13,936 nucleotides of DNA, from the NCBI GenBank assembly GCA_937896105.1, contig CALBKR010000388.1, forward strand, positions 1 to 13,936. Reading direction: 5' to 3'. The stretch is from an uncultured Bacteroidales bacterium (GTDB lineage: Bacteria; Bacteroidota; Bacteroidia; Bacteroidales; Bacteroidaceae). Every line of letters begins with the position of its first letter. Position 1 is the stretch's first letter. The notes under the pieces are model-generated. The model ran no database searches. It was given only the letters and a program-made list of their open reading frames with translations, and was not told the origin of the DNA. A program made the translations under genes and the position numbers. This document shows positions 7,076 to 13,783 of this stretch, in pieces.

Positions 7076-7119
7076 CATAAAACAAGGCACCGCGTCGCGG
7101 TGCCTTGTTTTATGTCATT
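7071..7119. terminator. Bidirectional palindrome spanning two convergent stop codons
   Basis: A 49-bp inverted repeat with perfect 24-bp arms (7071-7094 and 7096-7119) around a single T at 7095. The GC-rich core is GGCACCGCG, and the outer part, AATGACATAAAAC, is mirrored on the other side, giving U-rich tails in both directions. The plus-strand peptidase TGA (7073-7075) and the minus-strand lipoprotein TGA (7115-7117) lie at exactly paired positions in the arms. It should terminate both convergent genes. Confidence 0.9.
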
Positions 7120-8002
7120 TGCTGTAAGTAATCTCTGTCCTGCGGCCATTCACATCGACAAAGGAGAGCGGATACCCGGCGGAGTCAAACTCCCACTCGC
7201 CGTAGAGATAATTGTCCTTTCCATCGGCGCCTTTCTCTATGATTCCGAGCGGCAGATGCCGGCTTGTAGCACCCATCATTCCGAATGCCGCCAGCTGATA
7301 GGTCGCATAATAGGGGATACTTATCATACGGACAGCCTGCTCCACACCCCAATACCCGAAATAGGCCGAGAAATCGAAATTGGTTTTGTTCTTTATAGAA
7401 GAGTAGAAATAACGGTTTGCTTTGTCTTCTATGATTTCATCGGTGGATGTGCGCTTTTTGATGTAGCCCGAGACATCGCCGTCGGCATTGTGGATGACAT
7501 TGAAAAAGACATCACCGTCGGCATAGCCGCGTTGCAGCGAGGTTGTGTTATAATCGAGCGTAAGCGATGAGAAGCGCGTGAGCACACCGGCGCTGTTGAA
7601 CACCCCATAGTCGGTACCGTTCTCCGATGTGTATTTCAACGAAGCATCGGGATACTCCCTTGAAACGGAGTATTCGACATCGAGCTTGTCGCCATCGTAG
7701 AAATAGTTGGCACGTGAGGTTATATAGCACTTGACATATACAGTATCGTAGAACTCAGGGGTTGCCACGTAGTGTACGATATTGGAATTGACCTCCTTGA
7801 TGCGCCCTTGGGCATCGTATGAGAAGAGGTGTTCAAATGAGTAGTCGTTGCCATTGGCGGTGTATGTTGTCTTGAGCGACTCTACACGCTTGCCGGGAGC
7901 GGGTTGGTAGTTGGACTGCGCCGTGTCGGCATCATATTCGTCATTGCACGATGTGAATGCCACGCATAGCGACAAGACCAACACTGGGATTATCTTTTTC
8001 AT
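7115..8002 (-). CDS. DUF4595-like lipoprotein of unknown function
   Basis: 295 residues. A lipoprotein signal (MKKIIPVLVLSLCVAFTSC, Cys19) is followed by NDEYDAD. An acidic run right after the lipidated Cys resembles the Bacteroidetes lipoprotein export signal that sends proteins to the cell surface. The rest is beta-rich with YD-type strands such as LFSYDAQGRIKEV and, at the end, WEFDSAGYPLSFVDVNG, which resembles Bacteroidales DUF4595 proteins; I recognise no enzymatic motif. The ATG at 8002 is chosen over an in-frame GTG at 8023 because the signal peptide begins there and a promoter-like element (8026-8033) overlaps the extra stretch. It converges on the M64 peptidase and shares its terminator. 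Confidence 0.8.
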   Translation of the reverse strand: MKKIIPVLVLSLCVAFTSCNDEYDADTAQSNYQPAPGKRVESLKTTYTANGNDYSFEHLFSYDAQGRIKEVNSNIVHYVATPEFYDTVYVKCYITSRANYFYDGDKLDVEYSVSREYPDASLKYTSENGTDYGVFNSAGVLTRFSSLTLDYNTTSLQRGYADGDVFFNVIHNADGDVSGYIKKRTSTDEIIEDKANRYFYSSIKNKTNFDFSAYFGYWGVEQAVRMISIPYYATYQLAAFGMMGATSRHLPLGIIEKGADGKDNYLYGEWEFDSAGYPLSFVDVNGRRTEITYSK

Positions 8003-8025
8003 AGCGGTTCTGTTTGATTTCACCG

Positions 8026-8057
8026 CGAATATCGCTCATTTTACGCAAACAAGCAAG
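8026..8057 (-). promoter_or_regulatory. Promoter-like element of the DUF4595-like gene
   Basis: Minus strand: GATATTCG (8026-8033), two mismatches from TAnnTTTG, runs directly into CGG. CTTG (8054-8057) stands 20 bp upstream as a -33-like box. The ATG is 24 nt past it. The same TTCGCGG extension occurs in front of two other genes here. Confidence 0.45.
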
Positions 8058-8094
8058 TTTTTAGCATTAATTAGCCATTATGCTATGGCAAGGG

Positions 8095-8559
8095 TCAATT
8101 ACAGACCATTACATAACCGTTCAGATAGGTTGCAAAGAGCAACCACAGCAGGTAGGGGATGTTTATGTATGCCGCAACAGGCCGCTGGCGGTAACTGCCT
8201 GCCACATAGGCCGAAACGGTCAGCAACAGTGCTATGAGGATGATGAAGGCGAGCAACGGCTGCTGCAGATAGAAGAAGCAGAGACTCCACAGGAGGTTGA
8301 AGAGAAGCTGAATGAAGAACAGAAGCATAAGTACCCAGGTGGAATATACTCTACTGCTCCACAGGAGGCCTGCAGAAACTCCCATAAGAATATAGAGCAC
8401 TCCCCAGACAAGAGAGAAGACATACCCGGGAGGGGTGAGTGACGATTTCTCGAGTTGAGGATACCAGTCAAGCATTGCTTCGCGTTGCAGAAGCATTGAT
8501 ATATAGCCTACAAAAAGGGCAACGACTACAAACTTAAGGATAGGGAGAAGGCTCTTCAT
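8095..8559 (-). CDS. tspO: TspO/MBR family membrane protein
   Basis: 154 residues with five hydrophobic segments and frequent aromatic residues, as in the tryptophan-rich sensory protein family that binds porphyrins and related ligands. Recognisable parts are WYPQLEKSSLTPPGYVF (32-48), VWGVLYILMGV (51-61), FNLLWSLCFF (87-96) and PYLLWLLFATYLN (135-147), which carries the conserved W-x-x-F-A-T-Y-L-N signature. Where many relatives have Trp in PPxWVF, this one has Tyr46. Start 8559 is the first ATG and gives family length; an upstream in-frame TTG at 8604 falls inside a hairpin. The gene lies just beyond a terminator of the nucleotidase gene. No clear promoter of its own was seen, so its expression is unexplained. 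Confidence 0.9.
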   Translation of the reverse strand: MKSLLPILKFVVVALFVGYISMLLQREAMLDWYPQLEKSSLTPPGYVFSLVWGVLYILMGVSAGLLWSSRVYSTWVLMLLFFIQLLFNLLWSLCFFYLQQPLLAFIILIALLLTVSAYVAGSYRQRPVAAYINIPYLLWLLFATYLNGYVMVCN

Positions 8560-8581
8560 AACATCGTGGTTTAGACAAGAA

Positions 8582-8613
8582 AAGTGACCGCTGCAACATT
8601 GCAACGGTCACTT
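8582..8613 (-). terminator. Terminator after the 5'-nucleotidase gene
   Basis: Minus-strand hairpin: AAGTGACCG (8605-8613) pairs with its complement at 8582-8590. One C-A mismatch is followed by an inner TTGCA stem and a small loop, and TTTTCTTGTC comes after the stem. It starts 30 nt beyond the nucleotidase stop and ends only 22 nt before the tspO ATG. Confidence 0.75.
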
Positions 8614-8643
8614 ATATAACAAGCTCTACCCTGTTTTGTTTAT

Positions 8644-9603
8644 CTATCGGGCTTTATCCTCTGCCTTTTTCTCGTTCTTCGCCTTAACGACCTCGTTTAT
8701 CTGCGAATCGGAATAGTAGGGAACCTTGCCTGCCGGGACATACTTGCTCGACGAAGAGAGGTGTGTGTCCTGGTCGTCGAAGAAGATGTGTGCACCGAAG
8801 GCCTTGAGCAGTTCGTCCTTGCGAAGACCGCCGAGGAAATAGGCCTCATCGACATAAACGCCCCACTTACGCAATGTCTTTATCACACGGAAGTGCGAGG
8901 GAAGGCTACGCGATGTTACAATGGCGAGGCGGAGCGGCGAGAGCTCGATGGATGTGGGAAGGCACTCCTGTATCTGCGAGAGTTTCTTCAACAGATTGGC
9001 AAATGGCCCCTCCTTCAATGGCACATCGGCATTCTCTTTCTCATACTTGTAGAAGGCATCAATGCCCTCTGACTTGAAACGGCACTCCGATTCGTCGGAG
9101 AATATCACGGCGTCGGCATCGAAGGCTATCTTCACACGGCTCTCCTCGGGGTTGAAATCGGTCGGCGGAGCGTAAATGAGCGCAGAGGCGCAGATGCCTG
9201 AATCCATCACGCGCTGCACATCGCCCTCGTCCTTCGAGAGGAAAAGGTCGATTGAGAAGGCCTTGAGGTATTTCGACAGCGACTCGCCACCCGACAAGGC
9301 AACACGGGTAATGTCGAGGCCATACATATCGAGCGACTTGAGCATACGCATACCAGTCTCGGGGCTGTTACGCGACATAACGACGACCTCGACAATGGGG
9401 CGGTTTGCCTGCTTGTTGAGTTCCAACAGGCTCTTGACAAGGTAGAAGGCGGTTCCACGCTCCAAGGGCTCGTCTTCGTGCTCCTCCTGATACTTGCGGT
9501 ACTTTGCCACGCCGTATTTCTCAAATATCTCATTCTCTGCCTCGAGGTCGAACAGCGCCCTTGAAGAGACGCCGATGACCAGCCTGCCATCCAAACTTTC
9601 CAT
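8644..9603 (-). CDS. Cytosolic 5'-nucleotidase, NT5C1-like
   Basis: 319 residues of the 5'-nucleotidase family that includes animal cytosolic nucleotidase I (Pfam 5-nucleotidase). It should hydrolyse nucleoside 5'-monophosphates in the cytosol. Matches are strong along the whole length: VIGVSSRALFDLE at the start, RVALSGGESLSKYLKAF (100-116), then the HAD-type catalytic loop FDADAVIFSDESE (161-173; Asp162 and Asp164). VTSRS (229-233), TLRKWGVYVDEAYFLGG (243-259) and HIFFDDQ (272-278) follow. There is no signal peptide, and the C-terminus is highly charged. ATG 9603 is preferred to ATG 9651 because family similarity begins there and a promoter (9628-9659) lies between the two. A hairpin terminates it at 8582-8613, so it appears monocistronic. 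Confidence 0.9.
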   Translation of the reverse strand: MESLDGRLVIGVSSRALFDLEAENEIFEKYGVAKYRKYQEEHEDEPLERGTAFYLVKSLLELNKQANRPIVEVVVMSRNSPETGMRMLKSLDMYGLDITRVALSGGESLSKYLKAFSIDLFLSKDEGDVQRVMDSGICASALIYAPPTDFNPEESRVKIAFDADAVIFSDESECRFKSEGIDAFYKYEKENADVPLKEGPFANLLKKLSQIQECLPTSIELSPLRLAIVTSRSLPSHFRVIKTLRKWGVYVDEAYFLGGLRKDELLKAFGAHIFFDDQDTHLSSSSKYVPAGKVPYYSDSQINEVVKAKNEKKAEDKAR

Positions 9604-9627
9604 ATTCTCTTTTCCTTTTAACGACCG

Positions 9628-9659
9628 CGAAGATAGCATTTTTAGCCGCATCAGTCAAC
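9628..9659 (-). promoter_or_regulatory. Promoter of the 5'-nucleotidase gene
   Basis: Minus strand: TATCTTCG (9628-9635), one base off TAnnTTTG and continuing CGG, with GTTG (9656-9659) 20 bp upstream. The spacing and the GTTG box are the same as in the SPOR gene promoter. The ATG at 9603 is 25 nt beyond the -7 box. Confidence 0.6.
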
Positions 9660-9689
9660 AAAAACAGGGGAAATAATGAGCCTCAAACA

Positions 9690-9729
9690 AATAAACCTCG
9701 CTTCGGCAGCTGCCGAAGCGAGGTTTATT
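9690..9729 (-). terminator. Loopless palindromic terminator of the SulP gene
   Basis: A 40-bp perfect palindrome with 20-bp arms (9690-9709 and 9710-9729), centred on GCAGCTGC. It begins 16 nt past the SulP stop and is followed on the minus strand by TTTATTTGTTTG. The GC-rich core CCTCGCTTCGGC is unusually long for a terminator stem. Confidence 0.85.
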
Positions 9730-9745
9730 ACCGGTTATCCGATTT

Positions 9746-11434
9746 TTAGAGCCCGAGTTGCTCCGACACAACTGTGGCACGCTGAAGAGCCCTGTGTATG
9801 TCGTTGCACACGTTATCCTTACCGACAAGGTCGACAATACCTGCCTTGAGCAGTTTCTTCTCCACATTGTCGTGGACGCCTGAGAGTATTACTGTCCTAC
9901 CCTCTTTGTGCGAGGCATTTATGAAGATTTCAAGGTTATGCAGGCCGGTGGCATCGATGAATGTGACCTTGCGCATTCGTATTATGCGTATGGGCATTGC
10001 ATCGGTGTTGCGTGTGAGTTCGTCGAACTTGTTGGCGATACCGAAGAAGAAGGGGCCTTCGATTTCAAAGACCTCGGCACCGGCAGGGATTGTGAGCACC
10101 TCATCCTTCTCGCCATCGTTGTGTACACCCATCTCGTCACGTACCACCGAAATGTGGGCACTCTCCATCGCGCGTTTCATAAACAAAACGATTGCCATTA
10201 CCAGACCTACCTCGATTGCCAATGTGAGGTCGAAGAAGACTGTGAGCAGCAGGGTCACGAAGAGCACGCTTGTACCCGACATAGAGCTCTTGCACATTGA
10301 ACGGATTGTGCGCCAGCCGCTCATATTATAGGCCACCATAACAAGCACGCCGGCAAGGCAGGGCATTGGAATGAGTGCTACCACATCACCAAGGCACAGC
10401 AGCACGATTAACAGAACAAGCGCGTGTACGATACCGGCTACCGGTGTCTTTCCGCCATTGTTTATGTTTGCCATTGTGCGGGCAATGGCACCTGTTGCAG
10501 GGATGCCGCCGAAGAACGGTACTACGATATTCGCAACTCCCTGACCTACAAGCTCGGTGTTCGAGTTGTGACGGTCGCCTATGACGCCGTCGGCTACCAT
10601 AGCCGAGAGCAACGACTCTATGGCTCCGAGCATTGCAATTGTAAATGCCACAGGTGCAAGTTCCTGTATTGTCTGGAGAAGCGTTGTTCCCTCATTAAGC
10701 TCAGGGAAGGTAAACGACGGTAAACCCGAGGGCATTGCACCGATTGTCTTTATCGATGTCACACCGGCATACTCCTTAAGTATCCAGGCGATGATTGTCA
10801 TCACTACTATCGCAAGCAACGAGCCCGGTATCTTTTTCGAGAATTTAGGTGTCAGCGCTATTAGCACCACGCTCAAGATTCCCATTCCGGCACTCCAATA
10901 GTCAATTCTGCCAATGTTCTCAAAATAACACGCCCACTTTTCGATAAAGTTGGCCGGGACATCTTGAAGGCCAAGACCAAGAAGGTCATTTATCTGCGTG
11001 GAGAAAATTGTTATTGCAATACCGCCGGTGAAACCGATGATAATGGGATAGGGCATAAATTTAATTATCGTTCCCATACGGCACAAGCCCATAACCACAA
11101 GCATTATGCCGGCCATTATGGTTGCAATGGCAAGCCCGCCCATTCCGTGCTCGGATATGACGCCATATACGATGATAATAAATGCACCGGTGGGACCGCC
11201 TATCTGCACCTTGGAACCGCCAAGGAAGGAGATGAGGAAACCGGCAAGAATTGCGGTCACCAAGCCCTCTGAGGGGCCTGCTCCACTTGCGATACCGAAT
11301 GCTATTGCCAGAGGAATGGCTACGATACCTACTATTATTCCGGCCATCAGATCGGCCATAAACTTCTCACGGGAGTAGTTCTTCATTGACTCGAAGAACT
11401 TGGGATGGAAATCGATAAGATTCTTTGCTTTCAT
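9746..11434 (-). CDS. SulP-family anion transporter with STAS domain
   Basis: 562 residues. An N-terminal membrane domain of many hydrophobic helices has the SulP signature region (ADLMAGIIVGIVAIPLAIAFGIASG, residues 27-51). The conserved GGIPATGAIARTMANI segment also lies in it. A C-terminal cytoplasmic STAS domain from about residue 440 includes FIDATGL (492-498); its Thr496 sits where anti-sigma-antagonist relatives carry the phosphorylated Ser/Thr. Substrates in the family include sulfate, bicarbonate and dicarboxylates, and sequence alone does not choose between them. No sulfur-assimilation or carbonic anhydrase gene is adjacent. ATG 11434 is chosen; an in-frame TTG at 11458 would add eight residues inside a leader stem-loop. 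A leader of about 75 nt separates the promoter from the start. Confidence 0.92.
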   Translation of the reverse strand: MKAKNLIDFHPKFFESMKNYSREKFMADLMAGIIVGIVAIPLAIAFGIASGAGPSEGLVTAILAGFLISFLGGSKVQIGGPTGAFIIIVYGVISEHGMGGLAIATIMAGIMLVVMGLCRMGTIIKFMPYPIIIGFTGGIAITIFSTQINDLLGLGLQDVPANFIEKWACYFENIGRIDYWSAGMGILSVVLIALTPKFSKKIPGSLLAIVVMTIIAWILKEYAGVTSIKTIGAMPSGLPSFTFPELNEGTTLLQTIQELAPVAFTIAMLGAIESLLSAMVADGVIGDRHNSNTELVGQGVANIVVPFFGGIPATGAIARTMANINNGGKTPVAGIVHALVLLIVLLCLGDVVALIPMPCLAGVLVMVAYNMSGWRTIRSMCKSSMSGTSVLFVTLLLTVFFDLTLAIEVGLVMAIVLFMKRAMESAHISVVRDEMGVHNDGEKDEVLTIPAGAEVFEIEGPFFFGIANKFDELTRNTDAMPIRIIRMRKVTFIDATGLHNLEIFINASHKEGRTVILSGVHDNVEKKLLKAGIVDLVGKDNVCNDIHRALQRATVVSEQLGL

Positions 11435-11459
11435 TATCTGTTTACTTTGCAAAAACAAT

Positions 11460-11496
11460 AGCTCCGCAACCGCTATGTTGCTCTAATCGCAGAGCT
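11460..11496 (-). promoter_or_regulatory. Stem-loop in the SulP gene leader
   Basis: In minus-strand RNA, AGCUCUGCGA (11487-11496) can pair over 10 positions (two G-U) with UUGCGGAGCU (11460-11469), leaving a 17-nt loop. AUUGUUUUUG follows, so the structure resembles a weak terminator. A smaller competing stem, GCTCT with AGAGC, uses part of the same left arm. This could be a leader attenuator or simply a stabilising 5' stem; no known riboswitch class is recognised. Confidence 0.4.
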
Positions 11497-11512
11497 TTGT
11501 AAAAAAGGTGTG

Positions 11513-11520
11513 CAAAATTA
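11513..11520 (-). promoter_or_regulatory. Promoter -7 box of the SulP gene
   Basis: Minus strand: TAATTTTG (11513-11520) matches TAnnTTTG exactly and lies 79 nt before the ATG. The upstream sequence is very A/T-rich but has no TTTG at the expected distance, so the -33 part is missing or degenerate. Confidence 0.45.
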
Positions 11521-11593
11521 CGAAAAAAATCTTTTTTAACTTATTTTATGAATTTATATTTTATACAGCAGGCTGCATTTTAACATTTTGGCA

Positions 11594-11627
11594 AAAAAGG
11601 TGTGCGACCCAGGTCGCACACCTTTTT
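11594..11627 (-). terminator. Terminator of the PPIase-bcp-mscS operon
   Basis: Perfect 16-bp arms (11594-11609 and 11612-11627) around a 2-base centre. On the minus strand it ends in CCTTTTTTGCC. It lies about 50 nt past the MscS stop. AAAAAAGGTGTGC from its plus-strand left arm recurs at 11501-11513, next to the SulP promoter. Confidence 0.85.
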
Positions 11628-11679
11628 GCAGGGAGATTGACTGAAAAGCCACAATAAAGTCAGCGAAAAACAGGTTTCA

Positions 11680-12582
11680 CTATTTGTTCAAGTTCACGGT
11701 AAGTGTCTGGTACGGGAATTTCAGACCCTCTTTCGGGAATGTTTCATAGACCTTCTTGTTCAGGTCGAACTTTATGTCCCAATAATCCTCCTGCTTACAC
11801 CACAAACGGACAGTGACATCTATTGAACTTGCCGACATTGAACCAAGCTCAACAAAAGGAGCGGCAGGCTGTGAAAGCACTCGCTTGTCCTCGGACACCA
11901 AACGCAGAAGCACCTGCCTTGCCTTGTCGAAATCGTCGCCATAGCTGATTGAGAATGTAAAATCGACACGGCGAAGCGGCTCACGCGAGTAGTTGTTGAT
12001 GATACCTGTTGACACTGGACCGTTAGGTAAAAGGATTACCTTGTTGTCGGGAGTTGTGACTACTGTGTTGAATATCTGTATCTCCTTGACAGTGCCCGAC
12101 ACACCTTGTGCCTCGATGAAATCACCGACCTTGAAGGGGCGGAATAGCAGTATCATCACGCCACCGGCAAAGTTCTGCAAAGTGCCGCTGAGAGCCATAC
12201 CGATAGCAACACCGGCCGATGCGAAGATTGCGATGAACGATGAGGTGTCGATACCGAGTACGCTGATTATCATTATTATCAGCAGTATCATCACTACAAC
12301 ATCAATAAGGCTTGACACAAAGCTCTTTACCGATGGATTTATTGCACGTTTGTCCATTATGTGCTTAACAAGCCTTACGACACGTCTTAAAATCCAGCGG
12401 CCGACAAACCAAATAAGAAGAACCTTTACGATTTTAATCAACAGGGCTACGACAAAACTTGTCACTGCCACTTTCAGTTCATCAGGAGTCATACCGGTGA
12501 CAGAATTAATGGTCTCGGCAAAACCCGACATTCCGGTTGCTGCAGTATCTGCAACCTCGGTTAGAAATTGAAATTTAGACAT
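11680..12582 (-). CDS. MscS-family mechanosensitive channel
   Basis: 300 residues. Three hydrophobic segments lie at about 36-62, 86-110 and 114-145. The third is the pore helix, rich in Ala and Gly (ASAGVAIGMALSGTLQNFAGG, 121-141). The family beta domain follows with RPFKVGDFIE and TTPDNKVILLPNG, and the alpha-beta C-terminal part ends near LKFPYQTLTVNL. The channel opens under membrane tension and releases solutes during hypo-osmotic shock; length and layout match E. coli MscS closely (286 residues). It starts 24 nt after bcp and is the last gene of an apparent three-gene operon, closed by the hairpin at 11594-11627. Confidence 0.94.
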   Translation of the reverse strand: MSKFQFLTEVADTAATGMSGFAETINSVTGMTPDELKVAVTSFVVALLIKIVKVLLIWFVGRWILRRVVRLVKHIMDKRAINPSVKSFVSSLIDVVVMILLIIMIISVLGIDTSSFIAIFASAGVAIGMALSGTLQNFAGGVMILLFRPFKVGDFIEAQGVSGTVKEIQIFNTVVTTPDNKVILLPNGPVSTGIINNYSREPLRRVDFTFSISYGDDFDKARQVLLRLVSEDKRVLSQPAAPFVELGSMSASSIDVTVRLWCKQEDYWDIKFDLNKKVYETFPKEGLKFPYQTLTVNLNK

Positions 12583-12606
12583 AGTAGTTTTATTTTATGT
12601 ATATGG

Positions 12607-13059
12607 TTATTCGTTCGTGAGCAATTGCCTTGCAGCATTCTTTGTGTCGACTTTGCTTATCACACGCTCTACAATGCCGCCTTCGCCGATGACAAATGTC
12701 GTGCGTATGATGCCCATATATTTGCGGCCTGCCATTTTCTTCTCGCCATAGGCTCCAAAAGCCATAATGGTACTCTTGTCGACATCGGCAATGAGAGGGA
12801 AATTCAGTTGCTGCTTCTCCTTGAAACGGGAATGTGACGCAGCACTATCGGCACTGACGCCAACCACGGCATAGCCAGCCGCTACAAGTTCATCCATTCC
12901 ATCGCGCAGTGAACAGGCCTCGGCTGTGCAGCCGGGGGTGCTGTCCTTCGGATAGAAATAGACGACAAGCCTGCGACCATTGTAGTCGCTTACCCTCACT
13001 TCATTGCCACACTCGTCAAGCCCGAGGAAATCGGGTGCTTTATCTCCAACTCCAAGCAT
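12607..13059 (-). CDS. bcp: Thioredoxin-dependent thiol peroxidase (peroxiredoxin Q/Bcp)
   Basis: 150 residues of the peroxiredoxin Bcp subfamily, which reduces hydrogen and organic peroxides in the cytosol with thioredoxin as electron donor. The active site is PKDSTPGCTAEACSLRD, with peroxidatic Cys44 and, five residues on, Cys49 as in the E. coli-type resolving arrangement. VVGVSADSAASHSRFKEK and the RTTFVIGEGG strand are typical. ATG 13059 is chosen over an in-frame TTG at 13068. The ATG lies 1 nt after the TGA of the cyclophilin gene, so translation of the two is probably coupled. Pairing a peroxidase with a prolyl isomerase and an osmotic channel suggests a general stress operon, though this is inferred only from position. 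Confidence 0.94.
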   Translation of the reverse strand: MLGVGDKAPDFLGLDECGNEVRVSDYNGRRLVVYFYPKDSTPGCTAEACSLRDGMDELVAAGYAVVGVSADSAASHSRFKEKQQLNFPLIADVDKSTIMAFGAYGEKKMAGRKYMGIIRTTFVIGEGGIVERVISKVDTKNAARQLLTNE

Positions 13060-13060
13060 A

Positions 13061-13753
13061 TCAATCAATTATTTCAACTTTCAAGATTCTGACATCCTCG
13101 AGAGGACGGTCGAAACGGTCACAAACAGCATTCTGTATCTTCTCTACCACATCGAGTCCCTGAGTAACCTCGCCGAAGACGGTATACTCACCGTCGAGGT
13201 GAGGCGTGCCGCCAATTGTTGTATATGCACTCTCCTGCTCGGGGGTGAGTACAAGTTCCTTACCGGTGCGGCTTTTGTAGTTACTCTTGTAGCTCTGCAG
13301 TTGCTCGGGGGTAAACTTTACACCCCATACAATGTAGAACTGGCTTGCCGAAGAGGCTTTTTCGGGGTTGGTGTAATCGCCCTCGCGCGCTGCTGCCAAC
13401 GCACCGCGACGATGGAAATATTTCTCGGGCATAAACTCGGCTTCTACTGTGTAGCCAAGGTCACCCTCGCCGAGCATCGCCCCCGGTGCCGCATTCTTGG
13501 ATGTGGGGTCACCGCCCTGTATCATAAAGTCTTTTATGACACGATGGAAAAGAAGTGAATCGAAACGCTGTTCATTGACAAGTTTCAGGAAATTCTCCTT
13601 GTGTTTGGGTGTTTCGTCATACAGACGCAACTCGATAACGCCGGCTGTGGTGTGCATCCTGACTCTTGAGTCACCGGCTGTTTGCGAAGATTTTGTTGCT
13701 GCTCCGCAAGCCACGAGCAGAAAAACAGCAATGGAATATAAGATTTTCTTCAT
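13061..13753 (-). CDS. Cyclophilin-type peptidyl-prolyl isomerase lipoprotein
   Basis: 230 residues. A lipoprotein signal (LLVAC, Cys16) precedes a cyclophilin domain from about residue 30 (MHTTAGVIELRLYDETPKHKENFLKLV). The active region FHRVIKDFMIQGGDP holds the catalytic Arg and the F-M-I-Q-G-G signature. ASSASQFYIVWG and GEYTVFGEVTQGLDVVEKI complete the fold. An insertion near residues 145-180 (TPEQLQSYKSNYKSRTGKE and beyond) is typical of Bacteroidetes members. It should assist folding of envelope proteins by isomerising X-Pro bonds in the periplasm; CGAAT has no acidic surface signal. It leads the operon with bcp and mscS, from a promoter 21 nt upstream of the ATG. Confidence 0.93.
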   Translation of the reverse strand: MKKILYSIAVFLLVACGAATKSSQTAGDSRVRMHTTAGVIELRLYDETPKHKENFLKLVNEQRFDSLLFHRVIKDFMIQGGDPTSKNAAPGAMLGEGDLGYTVEAEFMPEKYFHRRGALAAAREGDYTNPEKASSASQFYIVWGVKFTPEQLQSYKSNYKSRTGKELVLTPEQESAYTTIGGTPHLDGEYTVFGEVTQGLDVVEKIQNAVCDRFDRPLEDVRILKVEIID

Positions 13754-13773
13754 ATCAAAAATTTTTTACGCCG

Positions 13774-13781
13774 CGAATATA
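13774..13781 (-). promoter_or_regulatory. Promoter -7 box of the cyclophilin-bcp-mscS operon
   Basis: Minus strand: TATATTCG (13774-13781), one base off TAnnTTTG, continues CGGCG and lies 21 nt before the ATG. The -33 position falls inside the preceding terminator hairpin and shows no TTTG. Confidence 0.5.
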
Positions 13782-13783
13782 CG

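Noticed and set aside
8062..8085. TAGCAT...ATGCTA inverted repeat as the tspO terminator
   Set aside because: The stem is short and A/T-rich with a bulge, and no T-tract follows on the minus strand; the evidence is too weak to annotate.
9604..9651. Upstream ATG (9651) as nucleotidase start
   Set aside because: It lies upstream of the TATCTTCG promoter box, and family similarity starts at the ATG at 9603.
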